Assembly: GCF_006335125.1 (NCBI RefSeq)
Contig: NZ_VDMO01000022.1
Location: forward strand, 1 to 57,619
Origin: Deinococcus radiopugnans ATCC 19172
Lineage (GTDB): Bacteria > Deinococcota > Deinococci > Deinococcales > Deinococcaceae
Length of the DNA: 57,619 bases
Direction of reading: 5' to 3'
Positions within the stretch are counted from its first letter, which is position 1; the number at the start of each line of letters is the position of its first letter. Positions 30,916 through 39,853 of this stretch are shown here, one piece after another. The translations under genes and the position numbers were made by a program. Under the pieces are notes generated by a model. It searched no databases. It saw only the letters and a program-made list of their open reading frames with translations, and had not been told where the DNA came from.

Positions 30916-30961
30916 CAGTTTCGCTGCCGGCGTCGTTTGACGGTGAAACCATGACAACTGC

Positions 30962-31047
<86 letters not shown>

Positions 31048-31062
31048 GCGTTTTACCTTTCT

Positions 31063-31135
<73 letters not shown>

Positions 31136-31167
31136 TTCTTCTTTTCCCCTTCGCCCCTTTCAGACGC

Positions 31168-31242
<75 letters not shown>

Positions 31243-31276
31243 GCAATCTCGGCAGAGTTCCACGGTTTGATCGAAG

Positions 31277-31308
31277 GCGGCCCCCATGTTCATGTGTGGG
31301 CCGCTTTT
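31277..31308 (+). terminator. Terminator between the tRNAs and tuf
   Basis: GCGGCCC (31277-31283) pairs with GGGCCGC (31298-31304); CATG repeats in the loop extend the pairing. Four T residues follow. Confidence 0.78.
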
Positions 31309-31354
31309 GATGACCCGCCCAGCGCACCCCACCCGCCAAAGGTAAGGAAGTCCT

Positions 31355-31382
31355 TTGCACACACGGTGCAGACGGCTACACT
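31355..31382 (+). promoter_or_regulatory. tuf promoter
   Basis: TTGCAC (31355-31360), 16-bp spacer, TACACT (31377-31382). It leaves a leader of about 60 nt before the tuf ATG. Confidence 0.75.
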
Positions 31383-31451
31383 GTCGGGGCTTGTCCGGGA
31401 ACCGGACAGTTTCCACCCCGCTCTTTCAGTCTTTCTCAGGAGGACACGAAC

Positions 31452-32669
<1,218 letters not shown>

Positions 32670-32685
32670 GGTTCCATGTCAACTG

Positions 32686-32715
32686 AAGGGGGGAGGCCTG
32701 CGGGCCTCCCCTTTT
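32686..32715 (+). terminator. tuf terminator
   Basis: GGGGAGGCC pairs with GGCCTCCCC around TGCG, flanked by AA on the left and TTTT on the right; stem of about 11 bp. Confidence 0.88.
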
Positions 32716-32757
32716 CGTTGCCTCAGTTGTCGTTGCCTCAGCCGGAAGGCGTTGCGT

Positions 32758-32763
32758 TAGCCT
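32758..32763 (+). promoter_or_regulatory. Leaderless -10 for the FMN-binding-like gene
   Basis: TAGCCT, 6 nt before the ATG at 32770; no ribosome binding site. Confidence 0.6.
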
Positions 32764-32769
32764 GACGCT

Positions 32770-33333
32770 ATGGCAAAACAGTTTGCGGCCATCGGCCCGG
32801 ACCACCAGGGCTTCATCGAGCGGCAACCGGTCTTCTTTGTCGGCACGGCAGCCCCCGACGGACGGGTCAATGTCTCCCCCAAAGGCATGGACAGCCTGCG
32901 GGTCCTGGGGCCGAACCGGGTGATGTGGTTGAACGTGACCGGCAGCGGCAACGAGACGGCTGCGCATCTGCTGCAGCTGCCGCGCATGACGCTGATGTTC
33001 TGCGCCTTCGAGGGTGCGCCGCTGATCCTGCGCCTGTACGGCACGGCCCGCATGGTCCAGCCGGATCAGGCCGAGTGGGCAGACCTTTACGGCCAGTTTC
33101 CGCCCTTGCCCGCCGCGCGTCAGATCTACCTGCTGGACGTCGATCTGGTGCAGACCTCGTGCGGCATGGCCGTGCCGCTGATGGAGTTCCGCGAGGAACG
33201 CGAGACCCTCAATGACGTTCACCGCAAGCTGAGTGACCAGCAGCTGGATGACTACCGGCAACGCAAGAACGCGCGGAGCATCGACGGATTCCCGACGGAC
33301 CTGCCCCGCCCCGCCGAGCCGCAGCCGTCCTGA
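32770..33333 (+). CDS. Pyridoxamine 5'-phosphate oxidase-family protein
   Basis: 187 residues with the split-barrel FMN-binding fold: QPVFFVGTAAPDGRVNVSPKG at the N-terminus (in part), RVMWLNVTGSGNETAAHLLQ, and LMFCAFEGAPLILRLYGTARMV. The family includes flavin or heme/F420-type reductases; this does not look like true PdxH. Function and substrate unknown. Inserted, with its own leaderless promoter, between tuf and rpmG inside an otherwise purely translational block. The hairpin at 33381 is its likely terminator. Confidence 0.86.
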   Translation: MAKQFAAIGPDHQGFIERQPVFFVGTAAPDGRVNVSPKGMDSLRVLGPNRVMWLNVTGSGNETAAHLLQLPRMTLMFCAFEGAPLILRLYGTARMVQPDQAEWADLYGQFPPLPAARQIYLLDVDLVQTSCGMAVPLMEFREERETLNDVHRKLSDQQLDDYRQRKNARSIDGFPTDLPRPAEPQPS

Positions 33334-33341
33334 AGCGGCGG

Positions 33342-33370
33342 TGGACAGCCCGCCCATGACGGTTTATACT
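33342..33370 (+). promoter_or_regulatory. Promoter upstream of rpmG-secE-nusG
   Basis: TGGACA (33342-33347), 17-bp spacer, TATACT (33365-33370). It starts nine bases after the preceding stop. The predicted RNA start lies immediately before the hairpin at 33381. Confidence 0.7.
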
Positions 33371-33380
33371 CGTGGGTGTT

Positions 33381-33403
33381 GCCCGCCACCCCGGCGGGCT
33401 TTT
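33381..33403 (+). terminator. Intrinsic terminator-like hairpin
   Basis: GCCCGCC (33381-33387) pairs with GGCGGGC (33393-33399), loop ACCCC, followed by TTTT. It can end the FMN-binding-like gene. It would also fall within the first 30 nt of an RNA started at the promoter just before it. Confidence 0.72.
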
Positions 33404-33512
33404 ACCAGCGAATGATCCTGCCCCGTCAGAGTGACGCCCGGCAGGCGCTGGGAGCAGTTTCCCGCTGTTGCAAGGCTGCAATGGGCGGAAAACGGCGAAA
33501 GGAGCGAACAGC

Positions 33513-33680
33513 ATGGCGAAAGACGGACCCCGCATCATTGTGAAGATGGAAAGCACCGCCGGCACGGGCTTTTACTACACCACCACCAAGAACCGCCGCA
33601 ACACGCAGGCCAAGCTGGAACTGCGCAAGTATGACCCCATGGCGAAAAAGCATGTGGTCTTCAAGGAGAAGAAGGTCTGA
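33513..33680 (+). CDS. rpmG: 50S ribosomal protein L33
   Basis: 55 residues. [34 protein letters not shown] and AKKHVVFKE match L33. It is the cysteine-free type, without the CxxC zinc pairs. GAAAGGAG precedes the ATG; the longer frame upstream is not L33-like. First gene of rpmG-secE-nusG. Confidence 0.96.
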   Translation: MAKDGPRIIVKMESTAGTGFYYTTTKNRRNTQAKLELRKYDPMAKKHVVFKEKKV

Positions 33681-33756
33681 TTGCGGTGTGCTCCCGGCCG
33701 CACATGCTGGTCTGGAGCGGCCCATTCAGTGCCCTTCCTCTCCCGCAGGTGAATGC

Positions 33757-33932
33757 ATGAATTTGATTCAGTACTTCCGTGATTCGCGCGCCGAACTCTC
33801 GCGCGTGTCGTGGCCGACGCGCCAGCAGGTGCTTGAAGGCACGCAGGCCGTGCTGATCTTCGTCGTGGCCCTGTCTCTCATCGTGTACGTGCTGGACCTG
33901 CTCTTCAGCAACGTGATCCAGCTGGTGCTGCC

Positions 33933-33936
<4 letters not shown>
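33757..33936 (+). CDS. secE: Preprotein translocase subunit SecE
   Basis: 59 residues with one membrane helix. [19 protein letters not shown] is the conserved cytoplasmic amphipathic region, and the helix [19 protein letters not shown] follows. It clamps SecY in the translocon. AGGTGA precedes the ATG. The TGA stop overlaps the nusG ATG (ATGA). Confidence 0.96.
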
Positions 33937-34505
<569 letters not shown>

Positions 34506-34538
34506 GCCCGGAAAAACCCAGTCTGTTTCCTGCCGCAC

Positions 34539-34567
34539 TTGGCAGAAGAGGGCTGAGCGAGTAAAAT
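34539..34567 (+). promoter_or_regulatory. rplK-rplA promoter
   Basis: TTGGCA (34539-34544), 17-bp spacer, TAAAAT (34562-34567). It gives a leader of about 87 nt before rplK, long enough for L1-mediated control known in other bacteria (no site identified). Confidence 0.72.
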
Positions 34568-34660
34568 GAAAAAGTTGCTGCCAAGCTGCCCCTGACGGGC
34601 GGCGCAGGCGGAACTTAGCGCCAGCACCCCGGACCCATCAGGGGGAGCTAAGGAGTCGAA

Positions 34661-35783
<1,123 letters not shown>

Positions 35784-35995
35784 CCTTTTTCTGAGCGGGG
35801 GCTGCGGCCCCTCCTCATTTCCAACTTCCGGCACCCCGGTGCAACTTCGCACCTCTCCAATCCGTTTCTAGTGCGGCATCCAAGACAGCGGGGACCCCAG
35901 CCCAGGGTATAAAGATCCCGCCGAGTTGCCAGGCTGCGAAGCGCCAAGCGCGAAACTTGCACCTGGACTTGTTCAACCACGAGGAGGTTCACTGC
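35784..35995 (+). promoter_or_regulatory. rplJL leader region
   Basis: 212 bp with no gene. A GGGGC/GCCCC hairpin at 35798-35811 with T-rich sequence after it is a weak terminator for rplKA. TATAAA at 35908-35913 is a possible -10 with no matching -35. In other bacteria L10-(L12)n binds such a leader to repress rplJL; the structure is not confirmed here. Confidence 0.45.
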
Positions 35996-36511
35996 GTGGC
36001 GAATCCCAAGAACGTGCAGACCCTCAGCACCCTGCAACAGAGCCTGAATGAAGTCGAGACGTTTTACGTCGTCGATTACCAGGGCCTGAATGCCGGACAG
36101 CTGAGCAAACTGCGCCAAGACATCCGCGAGAAGGGCGGGCAGCTGATCGTTGCCAAGAACACCCTGATCGACCGCGCCCTTCAGGACGGTGGACGCGACT
36201 TCGCCGACACCCTCAAAGGTCCCAGCGCCCTGGTGCTGGCCCACTCCGACCCCGCTGGCGTGGCGAAGGCACTGGCCGACGCCGCCAAGGGCAACGACAG
36301 GGGCATCCCAACCGTCAAGGGCGGCTTCCTGGAAGGCAACAAGGTGGACGTGAGCGTCGTCAACCGTCTGGCCAGCCTGGGCAGCAAGGAAACCCTGCAG
36401 GCCGAACTGGTCGGCGTCCTCAGCGCGCACCTCAGCAACTTCGTGGGCATCCTCGAAGCGTACAAGACCAAACTCGAAGAGGGCGGCGCGGCCGAGGGCA
36501 CGGGCGCTTAA
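35996..36511 (+). CDS. rplJ: 50S ribosomal protein L10
   Basis: 171 residues. The N-terminal rRNA-binding domain has [21 protein letters not shown] and [11 protein letters not shown]; the C-terminal helix that anchors L12 dimers is [25 protein letters not shown]. The GTG at 35996 is chosen because GAGGAGG precedes it and the L10 sequence starts there. Confidence 0.97.
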   Translation: MANPKNVQTLSTLQQSLNEVETFYVVDYQGLNAGQLSKLRQDIREKGGQLIVAKNTLIDRALQDGGRDFADTLKGPSALVLAHSDPAGVAKALADAAKGNDRGIPTVKGGFLEGNKVDVSVVNRLASLGSKETLQAELVGVLSAHLSNFVGILEAYKTKLEEGGAAEGTGA

Positions 36512-36586
36512 GCCCTGTCTCCTCTCCCCACCCCTTTTCCCAACAGCTTGAACTCAGCATTCAATCCATTTCTGGAGGAACATCAC

Positions 36587-36952
36587 ATGGCATACGACAA
36601 GCAGGCAATGATCGATCAACTCGGCACCCTCACCATCATGGAACTCGCGGACCTGATCGACGGCCTTAAAGAGCAGTGGGGCGTCACGGCGGCTGTCTCG
36701 ATGGGCGGCGGCGCGGCGGCGGCGGCTCCGGCAGCCGAAGAGAAGACCGAGTTTGACGTCGTTCTGGTGAGCGCCGGCGCCAGCAAGATCAACGTCATTA
36801 AGGAAATCCGCGCCATCACCGGCCTGGGTCTGAAGGAAGCCAAGGACATGAGCGAGAAGGGCGGCGCGCTGAAGGAAGGCGTGGCCAAGGAAGAGGCCGA
36901 GAAGATGAAGGCCCAGCTGGAAGCCGCCGGCGCCACCGTCGAGCTGAAGTAA
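36587..36952 (+). CDS. rplL: 50S ribosomal protein L7/L12
   Basis: 121 residues. N-terminal dimer domain ([19 protein letters not shown]), Ala-rich hinge, and C-terminal factor-binding domain ([32 protein letters not shown]). CTGGAGG precedes the ATG. A terminator follows and rpoB does not. Confidence 0.98.
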   Translation: MAYDKQAMIDQLGTLTIMELADLIDGLKEQWGVTAAVSMGGGAAAAAPAAEEKTEFDVVLVSAGASKINVIKEIRAITGLGLKEAKDMSEKGGALKEGVAKEEAEKMKAQLEAAGATVELK

Positions 36953-36974
36953 GTCCCCCTACCGGGAGTGCATT

Positions 36975-37007
36975 CCCCTCTGGCCCCTGCGTGGCTGGAG
37001 GGGTTTT
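36975..37007 (+). terminator. rplL terminator
   Basis: CCCCT and further bases from 36975 pair with AGGGG ending at 37003, followed by TTTT; the upper stem is imperfect. Confidence 0.78.
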
Positions 37008-37022
37008 CTTATGCCTTGAGGT

Positions 37023-37616
37023 TCAGCCTTGCCGCTGCGCCATTGCCTGCCGCACCAGCAGTGAGCTATCTCGGCGCAATTGTTCCAAGGTGTTAGGCGA
37101 CAGGTCAGGGCGGGATGCCAGCACCAGCCGCACACCGTAATCCGGGTCACCCAGCAGCCCGGCGAGCAGTTCCAGCGACAGGTCAGGCCGCGCCGCCACC
37201 CGCGCCCGCACCTTCCAGACCCGGTGCCGCGCAAGCTGTTCAAGCTCCGCTGCACTCAGCGAGGGATGTCCGGCCACCGCCACCTGAAAGCGGGCGTCGG
37301 CGTGGGCCAGCCCGTAACGCCGCAGCCAGCCGGGGGCTTGCGGCTGGGCCACCAGCGACAGCACGGCCTCGGTGGGCCAGCCCTCCAGCAATCCCGAATG
37401 CGCCAGCCGCAGCAGGCCCAGGGCCGGGTTAGCCAGCACCTGGGCGGGGTGTTCAGCCGCCAGACGGCCCAGCACGGCGGCAGGCGTGTTGGGATGGGCA
37501 GCCACGGCGGCACGGGTTTCTGAAGATGGCTGCTTGGCCAGAAGCACCAACTGCGCTGCCGTCAGCCTCGCCGCGAGTACAGCTGCGCGGGAGGAAGGTT
37601 CAGTTTCTCCTGCCAT
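37023..37616 (-). CDS. Leucine-rich-repeat-variant (LRV/HEAT-like) protein
   Basis: 197 residues made of tandem 24- to 26-residue helical repeats with the pattern R-x-x-VA-x-HP-x-L/T-x3-L/V-x2-LA. Examples are TRAAVAAHPNTPAAVLGRLA, FQVAVAGHPSLSAAELEQLA and VRARVAARPDLSLELLAGL. About six repeats. These are protein-interaction scaffolds; the partner is unknown. As drawn it overlaps the GIY-YIG gene by 55 nt. No good ribosome site lies at 37616, and a TTG near 37553 behind GAGG could be the true start. Third gene of a minus-strand operon. Confidence 0.68.
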   Translation of the reverse strand: MAGETEPSSRAAVLAARLTAAQLVLLAKQPSSETRAAVAAHPNTPAAVLGRLAAEHPAQVLANPALGLLRLAHSGLLEGWPTEAVLSLVAQPQAPGWLRRYGLAHADARFQVAVAGHPSLSAAELEQLARHRVWKVRARVAARPDLSLELLAGLLGDPDYGVRLVLASRPDLSPNTLEQLRRDSSLLVRQAMAQRQG

Positions 37617-37900
37617 AGCGTCAGCAGCTCCTTCAGATCGTCCACGGGTTCATCTCCCGGATTCTTCGGCGTGATCTCGTCCAGCACCTCGAACGAGAAG
37701 GCGTCGGGGCCGTCCGCCTTCCAGTCGGCCTGCATAGCCTTGTCTGGGTGCAGGCCATTCTGGAGCTGAAAGCGGATGCGGTTGAGCATCCCCTCCAGAT
37801 GCAGGCTGTGGCCCAGCAGGGTGCGTCCGCTGGGCAGATGGCTCACGCGGTAGATGCCCATTCGCGGCGTGAAATCCTTGTACTGGCGCGGCGCGGTCAC
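37562..37900 (-). CDS. GIY-YIG-like protein
   Basis: 112 residues. GIYRVSHLPSGRTLLGHS is the GIY...YIG hairpin, with LLG in place of YIG. It is followed by LEGMLNRIRFQLQNGLH with the expected arginine and FSFEVLDEI. Such short stand-alone domains may be nucleases, or may have lost activity; the usual catalytic glutamate cannot be placed surely. GTG start at 37900 overlaps the DUF2239 stop (GTGA). An internal ATG (37861) would start just before GIY. Confidence 0.72.
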   Translation of the reverse strand: MTAPRQYKDFTPRMGIYRVSHLPSGRTLLGHSLHLEGMLNRIRFQLQNGLHPDKAMQADWKADGPDAFSFEVLDEITPKNPGDEPVDDLKELLTLWQEKLNLPPAQLYSRRG

Positions 37901-38460
37901 GGGTTCTCCGCAAACGCCGGGGCGGCCAGATACAGCGTGTGGCTACGGATGTCTTCGGGCCAGTTTTTCAGTTGGGCCTCAAAAGCCTCGCCATTCCCCG
38001 CGTACAGGGCGCGTCCAGCCTCCTCGTAGCCGGGCAGATCGCCCGCGATCACGCCCAGGAACCGGTCTGTGGCGGCCATTGCTGCGCGGCGGCGTTCCCC
38101 GTCCGGATCGGCTTTACGGGCCTCGTCGATCAACCGTCGCAACGCCGCCGAGGCCCCGCCGCGCTGGCCCTCCAGCCACTCCCAGTGCCGGGGCAGCAGC
38201 GTGACCTCGCGGGCCACGACGCCCAGTTTGGGGCGGCCCGGCCCGGTTTTGGCGGGTGCGGGGGCGTAGCGCTCCAGCACGTCTTGCAGGCTGCCGCGCA
38301 GATCGAAGTCGATCTGCCGTCCGGTCTGATCGTCGAAGGTCAGCAGGGGCGGTGCGGCCCCGCGTTCGCGGGTCTTGAGCAGGGCCAGCACTTCTGGCAG
38401 CGGGGCAGTGAGAAGGCGTTCGTGGCCCTGGAAAACAGTCAGCGTATGGGGGTCAGACAT
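37897..38460 (-). CDS. DUF2239 family protein
   Basis: 187 residues. TLTVFQGHERLLTAPLPEVL at the start, LLTFDDQTGRQIDFDLRGS, then GRPKLGVVAREVTLLPRHWEWLEGQ and ASAALRRLIDEARK, as in DUF2239. The last part resembles a small helical DNA-binding or ribbon-helix-like segment, and AMAATDRFLGVIAGDLPGYEEAGRALYAG is typical of the family. Function is not known. First gene of the operon. It has a -35/-10 promoter with leaderless spacing and two copies of a direct repeat around it, so it may be self-repressed (inference). Confidence 0.85.
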   Translation of the reverse strand: MSDPHTLTVFQGHERLLTAPLPEVLALLKTRERGAAPPLLTFDDQTGRQIDFDLRGSLQDVLERYAPAPAKTGPGRPKLGVVAREVTLLPRHWEWLEGQRGGASAALRRLIDEARKADPDGERRRAAMAATDRFLGVIAGDLPGYEEAGRALYAGNGEAFEAQLKNWPEDIRSHTLYLAAPAFAENP

Positions 38461-38466
38461 GACCCG

Positions 38467-38513
38467 ATATTATCCGGGTAGAATAGCTAACGTCAATACC
38501 ATCCGGGTAATAT
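38467..38513 (-). promoter_or_regulatory. Promoter with tandem operator, DUF2239 operon
   Basis: Minus-strand -35 TTGACG (38496-38491), 18-bp spacer, -10 TAATAT (38472-38467), then 6 nt to the ATG. Plus-strand copies of ATANNATCCGGGTANNAT lie at 38467-38484 and 38496-38513, 29 bp apart, matching at 14 of 18 positions. One covers the -10, the other the -35: the arrangement of a repressor operator. I do not know the regulator. Confidence 0.78.
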
Positions 38514-38551
38514 AAATAGCCGACTCAGCCTGGCGGCTTCAGGAGGGCGCC

Positions 38552-38872
38552 TCACTTTTTCGACTGTCCCACCCACCGGAGGCCCTGCCCGATCAACACG
38601 ATCAGCACGCCGTAAAAAACCAGATCAAGCGCCAGAGCCACGGGCGGCGTCAGCCCATGCGCGGTCAGGTTCAGCGGCTCGTCCGCCGGATGCAGCGCCG
38701 TTCTGATCCAGGGAAGCGGCCAGCCCGCCTCCCGAACGGGCGCGGCGCAGGTGGCTCCCGGCGGACACGGCTGGGTGAGGACATAGGTTGTGCGCACATA
38801 GAACTGGCTTAGAACGGTACAGACCAGCGCCAGCAGATAGACCCTGACCGCTGGCCCCAGCACGGCCCTCAC
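38552..38872 (-). CDS. Small membrane protein
   Basis: 106 residues with two predicted membrane helices (VRVYLLALVCTVLSQFYV and VALALDLVFYGVLIVLIG) around a loop with two cysteines (CPPGATC). A basic tail (GQSKK) ends it. No known domain. The GTG at 38872 overlaps the TGA of the upstream gene (GTGA), so it is the second gene of that operon. Confidence 0.68.
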   Translation of the reverse strand: MRAVLGPAVRVYLLALVCTVLSQFYVRTTYVLTQPCPPGATCAAPVREAGWPLPWIRTALHPADEPLNLTAHGLTPPVALALDLVFYGVLIVLIGQGLRWVGQSKK

Positions 38873-39660
38873 TTCAGCCCGCGCCTCAGGCCCGAGGCCA
38901 GATCGAACCACTCACGTTCCTGGCGGCGGTACAGCGGGGTGGCTCGGCTCTCGGTCTTGGCGATGGCCGCCAGCACCGTCTGCGCCTCGGCGGCGCGGCC
39001 CTGCGCCACCAGATACGCGGCGTAGCGGGCGCGCGGCTCCTCGGTGGTGGCGGCGGTCAGGGCGTCGCGGTAGGTGGCGTCGGCCTCCGGCTTGCCCTGC
39101 GCCTCCTGCGCCTGGGCCAGCAGGGTCAGGGCACGGGTGCGGGTGGCGGCGCTGGTCTTGAGATCCACGGCGTTCAGGCGGGTCTCGGCGCCAGCAGGGT
39201 TGCCGCGCGCCAGATCCAGCTCGGCGCTGGTGAGCAGCACCACCGGATCGTCGGCGTAGATGCCACTCAGCAGCGGATCGAGGGTGGCCTGCGCCTCGTC
39301 GCGGCGCCCGGCGCGGGCCAGCAGCGCGGCCAGCCCCGCGCGGTTGGCCAGCGTGTCGCTCTCGGACAGGCGTTCGCCCGCCTCCCGAATGCGGACGTCC
39401 AGCGGCTTGAGCGCCTCCACGCCGCGCGAAACCGCCTGTCCGGCCACCCGCCCGCCGCCGCGCAGCGAGGGGATTAGCACCATGAAGGTATAAGCCAGCG
39501 TCCCCAGCAGACCGAAAAAGCTGCCCAGCAGCGCCCCAAAGCCCAGCAGGAACATCCAGAAAATCTGCTGACGGGTCACGATAGCGTGCACCAGGCCCAC
39601 CACGGCGAGCCCGCGCAGGACATTGTAAATCAGGGGGAGGTAGGGTTGAATGGCGTCCAT
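38869..39660 (-). CDS. Membrane-anchored TPR-like protein
   Basis: 263 residues. Two N-terminal membrane helices (LIYNVLRGLAVVGLVHAIV and MFLLGFGALLGSFFGLLGTLAYTFMVLI) are followed by a soluble helical part of repeated A-G-R-x-x-E-A-x-x-x-L units (LAARAGRRDEAQATLDPLL, ARGNPAGAETRLN), resembling tetratricopeptide repeats. Function unknown; probably a scaffold at the membrane. ATG at 39660 is favoured because TATCAT lies seven bases before it; ATG 39669 is the alternative. Divergent from the GGDEF gene. Confidence 0.75.
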   Translation of the reverse strand: MDAIQPYLPLIYNVLRGLAVVGLVHAIVTRQQIFWMFLLGFGALLGSFFGLLGTLAYTFMVLIPSLRGGGRVAGQAVSRGVEALKPLDVRIREAGERLSESDTLANRAGLAALLARAGRRDEAQATLDPLLSGIYADDPVVLLTSAELDLARGNPAGAETRLNAVDLKTSAATRTRALTLLAQAQEAQGKPEADATYRDALTAATTEEPRARYAAYLVAQGRAAEAQTVLAAIAKTESRATPLYRRQEREWFDLASGLRRGLK

Positions 39661-39667
39661 TGGGCTC

Positions 39668-39673
39668 ATGATA
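39668..39673 (-). promoter_or_regulatory. Candidate leaderless -10 for the TPR-like gene
   Basis: TATCAT, 7 nt before the ATG at 39660. Confidence 0.5.
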
Positions 39674-39853
39674 GTCGGCGGGCTGCGTGAACATGGGGTC
39701 CAGGATTGCCTGGGCGGTCCTCTCCGGCCTGGTGGCCGCACGCCGCGGGCAACGCCACCGATGGCCCACACAACTGACCGGAAGGTCAAAAGGTGAAGTC
39801 CCTCTCTTCTGACCGCCGACACACAAGAAAGTGGTGACACCCAGACCTCTAGG

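Noticed and set aside
33681..33756. tRNA-Trp between rpmG and secE, as in some bacteria
   Set aside because: The sequence does not fold as a tRNA and lacks the T-arm consensus.
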